DNA of 64,000 nt from Clavibacter sp. (GTDB lineage: Bacteria; Actinomycetota; Actinomycetes; Nanopelagicales; Nanopelagicaceae), in contig BGOH01000004.1 in NCBI GenBank assembly GCA_003569145.1, positions 62,001 through 126,000 of the forward strand. The letters are read 5' to 3'. The position numbers and the translations under genes were made by a program. Positions 18,844-29,503 of the stretch are shown piece by piece (position 1 is the first letter of the stretch; every line of letters starts with the position of its first letter). The notes under the pieces were generated by a model. It ran no database searches. It worked only from the letters and a program-made list of their open reading frames with translations, and was not told the origin of the DNA.

Positions 18844-19647
18844 CTAGAAGAAGTAGTAATTGGTTATGGTGCCAGTAGCAACCAGGCGGATATAAAAGTC
18901 AGTAAATGCCACAACAAATAGTGATATCCAGGCATACGTTGGATGGCTGTGGTTTAAGACAGAGACCCAGCTCCACAATTTGTATCGAATTGGATGTTTA
19001 GAGAAATTTCTTAGTCGCCCACCAATTGTGTGTCTGCAGGTATGGCAAGAAGCTGAATAGAGCCAGAGCATGGTGGCATTTAGTAGTAGCACTAAAGTTC
19101 CAACGCTCATATGACCCCACTCGCCCTCTGGGTTTTTAAAAGCAATGATTGCGTCGTAGGTGAGAATCACGTTTAAAACTAAGCCTGCATAGAAGAACCA
19201 TCTATGGCCATTTTGCAAAATGAGTGGCGCTCTGGTCTCCCCTGTGTATTTAGAGTGAGGCTCTGCAACAGCGCAGGCAGGTGGCGACATCCAGAAAGAG
19301 CGGTAGTAGGACTTACGGTAGTAATAACAAGTTAAACGAAAACCTAGTGGGAAAATCAAAATAAATAGCGCAGGTGAAATTAAAAAGCCAAAGATAGTGA
19401 ATGTCCCAATAGGTGTACCAAAGTGCGTAGCTCCTTCAACGCATGCTGTTGAAAGACATGGCGAATAAAAAGGTGAGATTAGAGGCTCTGCAAAGTAATA
19501 CTTATTTTCAAAAGCGCGAAACGTTGCATAGATAATAAATGAGATCAAGACTGCAACGATAATTAGTGGTTGTAGCCACCAACGATCAGTTCGAAGAGTG
19601 CGCTCTTTGATTGCGGCTCGAGTTGTAGAGAAAACTCCTGTAGCCAC
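18844..19647 (-). CDS. Succinate dehydrogenase membrane anchor-like protein
   Basis: Multi-TM protein directly upstream of sdhA in same orientation. Confidence 0.6.
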   Translation of the reverse strand: MATGVFSTTRAAIKERTLRTDRWWLQPLIIVAVLISFIIYATFRAFENKYYFAEPLISPFYSPCLSTACVEGATHFGTPIGTFTIFGFLISPALFILIFPLGFRLTCYYYRKSYYRSFWMSPPACAVAEPHSKYTGETRAPLILQNGHRWFFYAGLVLNVILTYDAIIAFKNPEGEWGHMSVGTLVLLLNATMLWLYSASCHTCRHTIGGRLRNFSKHPIRYKLWSWVSVLNHSHPTYAWISLFVVAFTDFYIRLVATGTITNYYFF

Positions 19648-19770
19648 TCATCGCCTCCTTTAAAACTTCTTGGGAAATACCTTCTTATTTTCCTTGTGTT
19701 AGCTAGATCCTGCTAGGTAGAGCCTTATGAAATCGCCCACAAGAAGTTGGCTGCTAGGCGTAGTAGATGG

Positions 19771-19853
19771 CGGAGGGCGTGGGATTTGAACCCACGAAGG
19801 TTTCCCTTGCCGGTTTTCAAGACCGGTGCACTAGGCCACTATGCGAGCCCTCC
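19771..19853 (-). tRNA. tRNA-Ser (anticodon TGA)
   Basis: Acceptor GGAGGGC/GCCCTCC, long variable arm, loop CTTGAAA. Confidence 0.95.
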
Positions 19854-19869
19854 GTGGGGAAACTTACCT

Positions 19870-20517
19870 TCACTTAGAGGGGTCTTCAAAATCCAATGAA
19901 TCTAGAACGGGCTTTAGGTGAATTCGAAAGCGAAGTGATGCCATCTGAATTGCCACAATCGTTATTGCAGATACTGCAAGGGCAACATTTAAATCAAGCG
20001 CACTCTTCTCAAGTAATACAAATAACGTAGCTCCTATCGCAGAGGCAGTGGCATATAGCGGGCCTCCAGTAAATATCTGTGGAGTGATTCTGCAAACTAC
20101 ATCGCGAAGTACTCCGCCTCCTACTGCAGTTAACACCCCAAGCAATATTGCAACTAACTCAGAGGTGCCATTAACAATTGCTTTATAAGTTCCAGCAACA
20201 GCAAAGAGAGACATTGCTACTGAATCAAGAAAGACTACTGTGCTACTTGCTTTTTTATACCAACGTCCAATAAGAATTGCGACTAAGCAAGATGCAATTG
20301 CTGTGAGAATATATTTATCTTGCATTGCTGCAGGTCTACCAACAGCAAGTAATAAATCTCTTAAAATTCCACCACCAAGACCTGTAAGTATTGCTACCGA
20401 AATAACTCCAACAAGATCAAAACGTTTATAAAAAATAGCAAATAGCGCACCTTGAAGCGCGCCAATTCCAACGGTTAGTAAATCCAGCCAAAGCGGAACT
20501 GCTAGCGCTGTGTTCAT
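19870..20517 (-). CDS. Trimeric intracellular cation channel family (UPF0126) protein
   Basis: Two similar halves with GGGILRDLL and GGGVLRDVVCRITP. Confidence 0.88.
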   Translation of the reverse strand: MNTALAVPLWLDLLTVGIGALQGALFAIFYKRFDLVGVISVAILTGLGGGILRDLLLAVGRPAAMQDKYILTAIASCLVAILIGRWYKKASSTVVFLDSVAMSLFAVAGTYKAIVNGTSELVAILLGVLTAVGGGVLRDVVCRITPQIFTGGPLYATASAIGATLFVLLEKSALDLNVALAVSAITIVAIQMASLRFRIHLKPVLDSLDFEDPSK

Positions 20518-21335
20518 TCAGGTAGCTCCAGTAACTTCTCTACTTCTTTTGCAACACCATCTTCTTCATGTGGTTCTGCCACGAACTTTGCATATTTAAC
20601 AGCATCTGGATGGCCATCAGCCATGGCCCAAGAGCGAGAAGCCCAAGCAAGCATTGAAAAATCATTCGGATTATCGCCAAAGGCCACAGTTTCATCAGCG
20701 CTTATGCCATATCTGGCAGCAATCTTGGAAAGTGTTTCTCCCTTGGAAATTCCATGAGCGTTTATTTCAAGAAGTGAATCATGAGGATTTGAGTGAGTCA
20801 CTGTGGCAACTCCCTCTAACTCTAGCTGCGCAATTCTTAACATCTGATCTGAGCTAAGTTCTTGGTTTGAGCATCTAGCCATCATTTTTATTGCTGGGCT
20901 ATCAATAATCTCTGTAATGTCATCAACGCCAACGTTGTCCTGACCAACATCCCAGCGAGGGACGTATTTCTTCTCGCGGAGAAAATAGTTATGCCACTCA
21001 ACGGCAAATGAGATCTCAGGGATACTTCGCCTTAATCGATTTACTGTCTCAATCTGACTATCAACTGACATTGCCCACTCTTCTAATACTCGCTCATTAT
21101 GAATGTCATAGAGCAGCGCTCCATTAGCACAAATTCCATGACCAAAAGGAAATGCCTTTGCAATCTCTGGCATCCATCTTGGAGGTCTTCCAGTTACATA
21201 AAATATTTCAACACCTAAATTGTGAGCTGCATTAAAGGCTGCTTTGGTCCGCTCTGAGATTTTCCCGTAGTGAGCAACTATGGTGCCATCTAGATCTGTT
21301 GCAATTAATTTAGGGCGACGAGTTACTGCACTCAA
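20514..21335 (-). CDS. HAD-superfamily hydrolase (Cof-like)
   Basis: [29 protein letters not shown] motifs. Confidence 0.92.
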   Translation of the reverse strand: MSAVTRRPKLIATDLDGTIVAHYGKISERTKAAFNAAHNLGVEIFYVTGRPPRWMPEIAKAFPFGHGICANGALLYDIHNERVLEEWAMSVDSQIETVNRLRRSIPEISFAVEWHNYFLREKKYVPRWDVGQDNVGVDDITEIIDSPAIKMMARCSNQELSSDQMLRIAQLELEGVATVTHSNPHDSLLEINAHGISKGETLSKIAARYGISADETVAFGDNPNDFSMLAWASRSWAMADGHPDAVKYAKFVAEPHEEDGVAKEVEKLLELPE

Positions 21336-22595
21336 TTAGCCACCGGAGTGAATCGCTCCATACCAAGAAGGCCTTGCAGAGCTTTGGGAAGTAGAACTGA
21401 GCCATCACTTTGTTGGTGATTTTCTAGAATTGCAACGATCATTCTTGGAATCGCAACTAACGTTCCATTAAGAGTTGCTACTGGAGTTGTTGCAGACTCA
21501 GTCTTAATTCGAATATTTAATCTTCTAGCTTGGAAATCACTGCAATTAGAAGTACTAGTTACTTCTCTATACGCGTTTTGAGTTGGAATCCAAGCTTCAC
21601 AATCAAACTTGCGATTAGCGCTAGAGCCCAGATCCCCCGTTGCAACATCAATTACTCGATAAGGAATTTCCATAGCGTTTAAGAAGTCTTTCTCCCAATT
21701 CAATAATTTTTGATGCTCTGCCTCTGCATCCTGCAAAGCGCAGTATGAAAACATCTCCACCTTGTCGAACTGATGAACTCTAATAATTCCCCTTGTGTCT
21801 TTTCCATAAGATCCTGCCTCTTTACGAAAACATGGAGAGTAGCCGGCATATCTAATTGGAAGAGATTTGGCATCTAATATCTCATCCATATGTAAAGCTG
21901 CTAGAGCAACTTCGCTAGTTCCAACTAAATAGAAATCCTCATCTTTTAAGTGAAAGACATTCTCAGCGGCTTGACCTAGAAAACCAGTCCCCTCCATTGC
22001 GGCAGGCTTGACTAAAACTGGGGGAATCACTGGAATGAAGCCTGCTTTACTAGCGCTGGTAATTGCGTAGTTAACGAGCGCTAACTCTAAAAGCGCTCCT
22101 ACTCCGGTTAAATAATAAAAACGAGCGCCAGAGACTTTTGCTGCCCGCTCTACATCAATTGCTCCTAATATCTTGCCAAGTTCAACATGATCCTTTGGAG
22201 TGAAATTAAACTCTCGCGGTCTGCCAACTCTTCTAGTACTTTGAAATCTGCCTCCCCGCCAACTGGCGCTGCCTTATCAACAATATTTGAAAGAGACATA
22301 GCAACACTTTTGTACTCAGCCTCTGTTGCATTTTTCTTGCTCTCGGCGGCTTTTACTGCATCTGATAGAGCTTTGGCTTTTCCAATAGCGCTGCCTTCTC
22401 ATCGCCTTTTGCAGATCCAACGCTCTTTGAAAGAGTGTTCTGTTCGGCCTTTAACGCTTCAAATTCCACTATCGCACTTCGTCTAATTTCATCTGCTGCA
22501 AGTACGCGATCAACAAGAGATACATCTTCGCCGCGGGCACTCTGAGATGCTCTAACTAAATCTGGGCTCTCTCTTAATACCTTTATATCAATCAT
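21332..22595 (-). pseudogene. serS: Seryl-tRNA synthetase, split by two apparent 1-nt deletions
   Basis: MIDIKVLRESPDLVRAS...; middle frame EKAKALSDAV...; C-terminal [31 protein letters not shown]; two frame changes near 22375 and 22212. Confidence 0.93.
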
Positions 22596-23516
22596 CTAAA
22601 TCTTCTCTCCGGCGCGAACTGCTGAAAGCCAAGCATCTGCCTGCTTGAAGGAGTTATCGGCAGTTTTTGTAGTTGTCGTTGGAGCAATTTTATCTGCTCT
22701 TGGATAAGAACCTAGATAGCGGACATCCTCACATATTCTTCTAAGGCCAGTTAGCGCATCTCCTACGCGTTCTTCGTTTATATGCCCTTCCACATCAATA
22801 ATAAAGTGATAGCTGCCTAATTCTTTGCCTGTTGGGCGAGATTGGATAAAGGTGAGATTAACCCCGCGCATGGAAAACTCTGTCAAAACCTCCAATAGCG
22901 CGCCAGCATGATCTGTGCCAATAAAAGCAACTAGCGATGTTCGATCATGGCCAGATAGAGCTGGCACTAATCCTGGTTTTCCTGCCAAAACAAAGCGAGT
23001 AACAGCGCCATCGTTATCACCAATGTTATTAGCGATTGCACTTAACCCATACTCTTTTGCTGCAGCAGGGCTAGCAATTGCTGCATCAAAACCGCTTTTA
23101 ACTAAATCTGCTGCAGCTGCAGCCGTTGATGAAGTTGGAATAATTTCAGCATCTGGATAATTCTTTGCAATAAAACTTCGGCACTGCGCCTCAGCATGAG
23201 GATGGGTAGCGATTTTCTTTACCTGAGAGCTCTCTTTTCCTTTAGCCACAAGAAGTGAGAAGGAAACGGGAAGAGTTATCTCCCTGTAAATCACTAAAGG
23301 TTCACCTATTGCCAACTCATCAAGGGTTCTTGCGACAACACCTTCAACTGAATTTTCAATAGGAACTAGAGCTTGATCTGCTTGAGAGTTTCTAACCGCA
23401 TTAAGCGCTGCAGTGACATTTGCATAAGGGTGTAATTCATCGCTTGGTTCTGCAATAGTGCGCAGAGCTTCTTCTGTGAAAGTTCCAGCTGGCCCTAGAT
23501 ATGCGTATCTTCTCAC
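22596..23516 (-). CDS. pheA: Prephenate dehydratase (start GTG, VRRYAYLGPAGT)
   Basis: YLGPAGTFTEEAL, PIENSVEGVV, ACT domain TSLVAFIGTDHAGALLEVL. Confidence 0.93.
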   Translation of the reverse strand: MRRYAYLGPAGTFTEEALRTIAEPSDELHPYANVTAALNAVRNSQADQALVPIENSVEGVVARTLDELAIGEPLVIYREITLPVSFSLLVAKGKESSQVKKIATHPHAEAQCRSFIAKNYPDAEIIPTSSTAAAAADLVKSGFDAAIASPAAAKEYGLSAIANNIGDNDGAVTRFVLAGKPGLVPALSGHDRTSLVAFIGTDHAGALLEVLTEFSMRGVNLTFIQSRPTGKELGSYHFIIDVEGHINEERVGDALTGLRRICEDVRYLGSYPRADKIAPTTTTKTADNSFKQADAWLSAVRAGEKI

Positions 23517-23596
23517 TGCGTAAGGATACTCGTAGGGCCATCTTGGAGGCATACGCTTTTATCAATAGCGATTTGCGCGTTAGGCTTGGCAATATT

Positions 23597-24376
23597 ATGG
23601 CGGCAAAACTGAACTTCTCTGATATCGCATGGCGATCTGAAGTTGGCCTGCAGCGTCAAGGTAATGAAGATTCAGCTTTAGTCTCTAATTCACTTCTTGC
23701 AGTAGCAGATGGCATGGGTGGTTATGTTGGTGGCGAGATTGCATCAAGGACTGTAATTGAAAAGCTAATTCAGCTCCTGCCAACTCTTGAAAATCCAGAG
23801 CTAGATAATGAATCCAGGGAAGATCTTCTTAGCTCCTCAATTGAAAGTATGGATGCGGCAATTGCTGAGATTGGAGCTGCGCGCCCGGAGTTAGTAGGAA
23901 TGGGAACAACACTTACTTCAATAGCTCTCTTTGATAGCAACCTACTTTTATTGCACCTTGGAGATTCAAGGGCATATCGCTTGCGCGGCAAGAAAATAGA
24001 ACAGTTAAGCCATGATCACACGGTGGTTCAAGAATTAATAGATCAAGGAAGGCTTAGCCCAGATGAGATTGCAGATCACCCACAGAGATCTTTTCTAACC
24101 CAAGCGCTAATGGGTAAAGAGAATCTCTCTCCCATTCTTCTTGCTTATCCAGTATTAAAAGGTGATAGATACTTGCTTTGTAGTGATGGACTAACCGCTG
24201 TACTTGATGAAGCACAGATTGCTAAAGCGATGCAACAAGACTTAATAAGTGCTGTGAATTCATTAATTGAGCTTACATATAAAGCTGGAGCGCCAGATAA
24301 TGTCACAGTGATAGTTGCTGAAATTGGCGAGAGTAAGGCCAGCATTAAAACTCAGGGTTTTGGCGCTGCGCTATGA
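23597..24376 (+). CDS. pstP: PP2C-family Ser/Thr protein phosphatase
   Basis: RQGNEDSALV, VADGMGGYVGGEIAS, HLGDSRAYRLR, CSDGLT; gene context with pknB. Confidence 0.9.
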   Translation: MAAKLNFSDIAWRSEVGLQRQGNEDSALVSNSLLAVADGMGGYVGGEIASRTVIEKLIQLLPTLENPELDNESREDLLSSSIESMDAAIAEIGAARPELVGMGTTLTSIALFDSNLLLLHLGDSRAYRLRGKKIEQLSHDHTVVQELIDQGRLSPDEIADHPQRSFLTQALMGKENLSPILLAYPVLKGDRYLLCSDGLTAVLDEAQIAKAMQQDLISAVNSLIELTYKAGAPDNVTVIVAEIGESKASIKTQGFGAAL

Positions 24377-25938
24377 AAAAAATACTTGGTGAGCGCTATG
24401 AATTAGGAGCCATGATTGGCACTGGCGGGATGGCTGATGTTTATCTAGCCCAAGATGTAAGACTTAATCGCCAAGTTGCTATCAAGATATTAAGAAGTGA
24501 TTTAGCTAGAGACCCATCATTTGTTACACGATTTAATAAAGAAGCCTTATCTGTTGCCGCTCTAAATCACCCAGGCATTGTCTCGGTTTATGACTCCGGC
24601 AAAGAAGATAGCCCAAGTGGGGCTATGCCATACATTGTTATGGAGTATGTAGAGGGTAAAACCTTGCGAGAAATAGTAAATAAAGGTGAGCGTTTTGCGT
24701 TAAATCGCGCTGTCGAAATAGCTGAAGGTATTTTAATCGCACTGCAGTATTCACATAAGAATGGAATTATTCATCGCGATATAAAACCAGGAAATATCAT
24801 GATCACAGATAACGGTGATGTGAAAGTAATGGACTTTGGTATCGCTAGAGCTCTTGCTGATACCGGAGCTACTATGACTAGCACTTGGAACATAATTGGA
24901 ACAGCGCAGTATCTCTCGCCAGAACAAGCCACTGGAACTCAAGCAGATGCTAGAAGCGATCTTTACTCTGTTGGATGTTTGCTCTATGAACTATTGGCAG
25001 GAAGACCTCCCTTTACTGGAGACACACCAGTTGCTATTGCTTATCAACATGTCTCTGCTCCACTTATCCCAATTACTGAAATTCAAGAAAGTCTTGATCC
25101 TGCTTTAAATGCGTTCTTTAGTATCGCTCTAGCTAAAGATGCAAATGAGAGATATCAAAGCGCTAATGCAATGCTAAAAGATTTAAAGAAGTTGATTAAA
25201 GGTGAAGGAATCACCACTCAAATTCCAAAACAGTTAAGAAAAGAGAAGGCGCGAAGTAAAGTTGCTGCCCTTTCGATTGCTTTAATACTTCTTGTCGGCG
25301 GCGTTAGTTATTTCATCTTTAATCCAAACCAGAGCGCAGTAACAAGGGTTCTTCCTAATGTTGTTGGTTTAACAGAGGCGCAGGCGCGTCAAGAATTAGC
25401 AGGGCTAACAATCACCATCCAAAGAGCGCCAGATCCTAGAATTCCAAAAGATCGAGTCGCTAGCCAACTACCACTTGCCACTATCCGCGTCTCTGATGGA
25501 TCAGCTGTAACGTTAACGATTTCAGATGGACCAGGAGATGCCATTGTTCCTACTGGTTTATTGGGTAAACCTCTTGAAGAAGTAAGGGCAGCCTTAACTG
25601 CTGCAGGTTTAAGAGTTAGTAGAACTATCGCTATTGATTCAGAGCAAGAGCCTGGAATTGTTTTAAAAATCATCCCAGAGCCAGGAAGCACAGTTGAAGC
25701 AGGTACTGGGGTAGTTCTAGAGATCGCTAGTGGAAATATCTCTGTGCCATCTTTAGTAGGACTTAACGAAATCGAAGCTAGAACAATTCTTACCCAAGCA
25801 GGGTTCTTAGTAAAAATTGTTGAGGCATATGATGCAAATCAAGTAATTGGAAGCGTATTAGCACAGGCGCCAAGTGCTGGAGAGATAAAACTTATTGGCT
25901 CTTCAGTAACAATTACTATCAATAAAACTCAAGGCTAG
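24373..25938 (+). CDS. pknB: Ser/Thr protein kinase with three extracellular PASTA repeats
   Basis: GTGGMADVYLAQD, IHRDIKPGNIM, MDFGIAR; single TM; three PASTA-like repeats. Confidence 0.95.
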   Translation: MKKILGERYELGAMIGTGGMADVYLAQDVRLNRQVAIKILRSDLARDPSFVTRFNKEALSVAALNHPGIVSVYDSGKEDSPSGAMPYIVMEYVEGKTLREIVNKGERFALNRAVEIAEGILIALQYSHKNGIIHRDIKPGNIMITDNGDVKVMDFGIARALADTGATMTSTWNIIGTAQYLSPEQATGTQADARSDLYSVGCLLYELLAGRPPFTGDTPVAIAYQHVSAPLIPITEIQESLDPALNAFFSIALAKDANERYQSANAMLKDLKKLIKGEGITTQIPKQLRKEKARSKVAALSIALILLVGGVSYFIFNPNQSAVTRVLPNVVGLTEAQARQELAGLTITIQRAPDPRIPKDRVASQLPLATIRVSDGSAVTLTISDGPGDAIVPTGLLGKPLEEVRAALTAAGLRVSRTIAIDSEQEPGIVLKIIPEPGSTVEAGTGVVLEIASGNISVPSLVGLNEIEARTILTQAGFLVKIVEAYDANQVIGSVLAQAPSAGEIKLIGSSVTITINKTQG

Positions 25939-26561
25939 CGAGCAACAACTGGAGAGAGGCCCTCAGATCGCTCTCTAGCACCACTATCACCGCATTCAAC
26001 TAACCAATTACCTAGCATCTGATAGCCGTGTTCGGTAAGAACTGATTCAGGATGAAATTGCACTCCATGAATTGGAAGTGTTTTATGTCTGATTGCCATT
26101 ACTAAACCACTCTCACTTCTAGCAGTTATTTCAATTTCCTCTGGCAAACTCTTTTCATCTATCGCAAGTGAGTGATAGCGAGTGGCAGTAAAGTTATTAG
26201 GGATATCTTTTAGAACTCCAGAGTTGTTATGAGTGATAACCGATGTTTTTCCATGAAGTAGCTCTGGCGCTCGGTTAACAGTTGCTCCATAAGCAACTCC
26301 AATTCCTTGATGTCCTAGGCAAACTCCAAGTAACGGCTTGTTTATCTCCGCTGCATACTTAATCATCGCTATCGAGATGCCAGCTTCTTCAGGAGTTCCA
26401 GGCCCTGGGGAGATTAAGACCCCGTCATATTGATCAGCAAGGCTTGCGCTAACTTCATCATTTCTTACTACCGTGCACTCGGCCCCCAGTTGCTGGAGAT
26501 ATTGAACGAGGTTAAAGACAAAGGAGTCATAGTTATCAACCACCAAGATCCTTGTTCCCAT
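25935..26561 (-). CDS. Anthranilate/aminodeoxychorismate synthase glutamine amidotransferase component
   Basis: ILVVDNYDSFVFNLVQYL, GVCLGHQGI, GVQFHPESVLTEHG; start ATG at 26561. Confidence 0.92.
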   Translation of the reverse strand: MGTRILVVDNYDSFVFNLVQYLQQLGAECTVVRNDEVSASLADQYDGVLISPGPGTPEEAGISIAMIKYAAEINKPLLGVCLGHQGIGVAYGATVNRAPELLHGKTSVITHNNSGVLKDIPNNFTATRYHSLAIDEKSLPEEIEITARSESGLVMAIRHKTLPIHGVQFHPESVLTEHGYQMLGNWLVECGDSGARERSEGLSPVVAR

Positions 26562-26591
26562 GGCCTCATCCTCTCCTGTATCCTCACGCCT

Positions 26592-26852
26592 ATGCCTAAA
26601 TCCAGACTGCGTAAGAAGAAGAAAGATAACCGCCCAGAGATACTTCTTGCTGAGCGAGATCCTGTTGAAATGGAGAGCCCAGCCTGGCTCGCCCCAACAA
26701 TGATTGGCGCATTCTTGATAGGCCTGTTTTGGATAGTTATTTTCTATGTCTCTCAGACCCAATACCCAATACCCAATATCGGGGCTTGGAACATGGTTGT
26801 GGGCTTTGCCTTCATCGGAGTGGGCTTCTCCCTAGCTACTCGCTGGCGCTAA
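26592..26852 (+). CDS. crgA: Cell division protein CrgA
   Basis: MPKSRLRKKKK...PAWLAPTMIGAFLIGLFWIVIFYVSQTQYPIPNIGAWNMVVGFAFIGVGFSLATRWR. Confidence 0.9.
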   Translation: MPKSRLRKKKKDNRPEILLAERDPVEMESPAWLAPTMIGAFLIGLFWIVIFYVSQTQYPIPNIGAWNMVVGFAFIGVGFSLATRWR

Positions 26853-26956
26853 TACCTCTTTTTTAATTACATCTGTGTAATTCTCCACAGGTTATCCACC
26901 CCTGTGTATAGAGCCCTTACCTGCGGTTTGGCTCTTGCCCACCTACCCTAAGGCGC

Positions 26957-29021
26957 ATGATGCGAAGTGTTTTTGGTCTTAGCGCCTACCTAATCACAGT
27001 GATTGCAATTGTGGCTATAACTATTCGCTCTCTAGAACTCTATCGCCGGATTAAAGCAGGCCAAGCGATCCAACTAGATCAAATCAAAAAGCTAAACGTT
27101 TTGTTCTGATGACAAAAGAAGTTTTAACCCATGCCAAGATGTTGAAGTTCACAGGATCTGGAATTGCGCATTGGTTTGTGATGTTAGGTTTCTTCGCACT
27201 CTCAGGAACTCTTCTTACTGCATATGGCCAAGTTATTAATCCTGAATTTGCACTGCCTTTAATTGGACATTGGGTTGTCTATAACCTATTTACTGAAGGT
27301 TTGCTTGGCTTACTGGAATATCAATAGTTACATTAATTGGAATTCGACAAGTCACAAGATTTACTAATAAAGGTCGTAGTTCTCGTTTTATGGCTCTGGT
27401 TCTTGGAAAGCCTATTATGTTGAAGGAACAATTCTGGCAATTGTTTTCTGTGTAATAACGCTGCGCGGACTTGAAGGAGCGTTAATTGGTTATAGCGGAA
27501 ATCCTTGGGATTTTGCGCTGTCAAAACCTGCTGTTAATGCCTTTGCTGATCTTGATAAAGAAAGTATTGAAAATTGGATTGTGATAGTTGCATCGCTAAA
27601 AATTATTGTCTCTATGCTCTGGTTTATTGTTATTGCTGCCAATTTAACTATGGGTGTTGCTTGGCATAGATTCCTAGCGCCATTTAATATCTTCTTTAAG
27701 CGCGAGCTTTCAGAAAAACCTACGCTAGGCGCTCTTCCTGAGATGATTTCAAATGGAAAAGTAATTGACTTTGAAAATCCTAAAGATGATGACCTCTTCG
27801 GTATTAGTGATGCTGCATCCATATCCTGGAAAGGTCTATTGGATATGGCCAGCTGCACAGAGTGCGGCAGATGCCAATCCCAATGCCCTGCTTGGCATAC
27901 CGATAAACCGCTATCACCTAAGTTATTAATAATGGCGCTTAGAGATCACGCCCTTGCAAATATCCCTAAAGAAGGAAATGTTGTTGGCCAAACAATCTCA
28001 CCTGATGTTCTCTGGTCCTGCACAACTTGCGGCGCCTGCGTTAATGAATGCCCGGTTGATATCGAACATATCGATCACATAGTCAATATGAGACGCTTTC
28101 AAGTTTTAGTTGAATCAGAATTTCCAACAGAGCTTGGTGGAACATTTAGGAATCTTGAAAAAGCTGGTAACCCTTGGGGCGCTAATAGGGCTGATAGAAA
28201 TGCCTGGATCACAGAATGTGATTTCCCAGTCGAAGTAATTACAGGAGCTCTCCCGGATGAAGTGGAGTATCTCTTCTGGGTTGGATGTGCTGGAGCATAT
28301 GAAGAGAGAGCAAAGAAAACTACTAAGGCTGTTGCAGAGCTTCTCTATATCTCAGGGGTTAAATTTGCAGTCCTTGGCGCAAGAGAGACCTGCACTGGAG
28401 ATCCTGCGCGCAGAGCTGGAAATGAATTTCTCTATCAAATTCTCTCAAGAGAAAACATTGATACCTTCAATGAGGTTTATGCAAATTACAAGGGAAAAAA
28501 GAAGGTCGTGGTGACCTGCCCGCATTGCTTCACCACAATAGGCCGTGACTATAAACAGCAAGGCTTTGAATTAGAGATGCTTGCATCACACACAATTGCT
28601 AAATACTTTAGTCAAAACAGGACGTTTAAAACCAGTAACTCAGAGCAGTAACTCTCTTACCTATCACGATCCTTGCTACCTAGGCCGGCATAACCAAATC
28701 TATGAACCACCTAGAGAGTTATTGGAATCAACTGGAGTTGAATTAATTGAGATGCCAAGAAACCAAGAGCGATCTTTCTGTTGCGGCGCAGGCGGCGGAA
28801 GAATGTGGATGGAAGAAAAATTAGGTACTCGAATTAATATGAACCGAGTGGAAGAAGCGATTAATACTGGCGCTAAGGAAGTTGCTGTGGCTTGCCCATT
28901 CTGTCGAGTAATGGTTAGCGATGGAGTAACTGCTAAAGGCTCAGATACAAATGTTATTGATGTGGCTCAGGTATTACTTAGATCTGTTAAGAGTGAGAGT
29001 AACCAAAGCCCCACCAATTAA
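26957..29021 (+). pseudogene. Membrane-anchored (Fe-S)-binding heterodisulfide reductase-related oxidoreductase, four apparent indels
   Basis: N-terminal TM segments, CTECGRCQSQCPAWHTDKPLSP, CTTCGACVNECPVDIEHID, CCG-type CCGAGGGRMWMEE; frame changes near 27100, 27315, 27388 (deletions) and 28613 (insertion). Confidence 0.85.
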
Positions 29022-29498
29022 GCCTCCTAGGTGTCCTCGCCAATCCACTCCGCCTAAGACAAAACCGATAGCAAAATTAAGCCCGACGATAATTAAAATT
29101 GATCTCCATTCAACTCCAGCTTTTTCGCCAACTAAGGCAAGGGCGCCCAAGAGCCCAAAAATCATCCCTGATGCCCCTATTGAATAAACATAAGCAGGGT
29201 TTAATAGAACCGAAAGAGTTGATCCACAAATTAGAGAGATAAATAAAATTAAGAGATATCTACCTTTGCCAAAGTAGTTTTCAAGCGGCGTTCCTAGCGC
29301 GTAAAGCGCAAGTAAATTAAAGGCTAGATGCCAAAGTCCACCGTGAAGTAGAGCAACAGTAAATAAGCGGTAATACTCACCATTTTCGATATAGAAACGA
29401 TTGAGTAAGAACCTATCTTCATACCCAACTGTGGTTATTTGTAATAAGTATGAGACAGCGATTATTAATAGTAGTGAGCCAGTTATAGTGCGGCGCAT
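28974..29498 (-). CDS. Rhomboid family intramembrane serine protease
   Basis: HGGLWHLAFNLLALYALG, GASGMIFGLLGAL. Confidence 0.9.
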   Translation of the reverse strand: MRRTITGSLLLIIAVSYLLQITTVGYEDRFLLNRFYIENGEYYRLFTVALLHGGLWHLAFNLLALYALGTPLENYFGKGRYLLILFISLICGSTLSVLLNPAYVYSIGASGMIFGLLGALALVGEKAGVEWRSILIIVGLNFAIGFVLGGVDWRGHLGGLIGGALVTLTLNRSK

Positions 29499-29503
29499 TA
29501 AAT

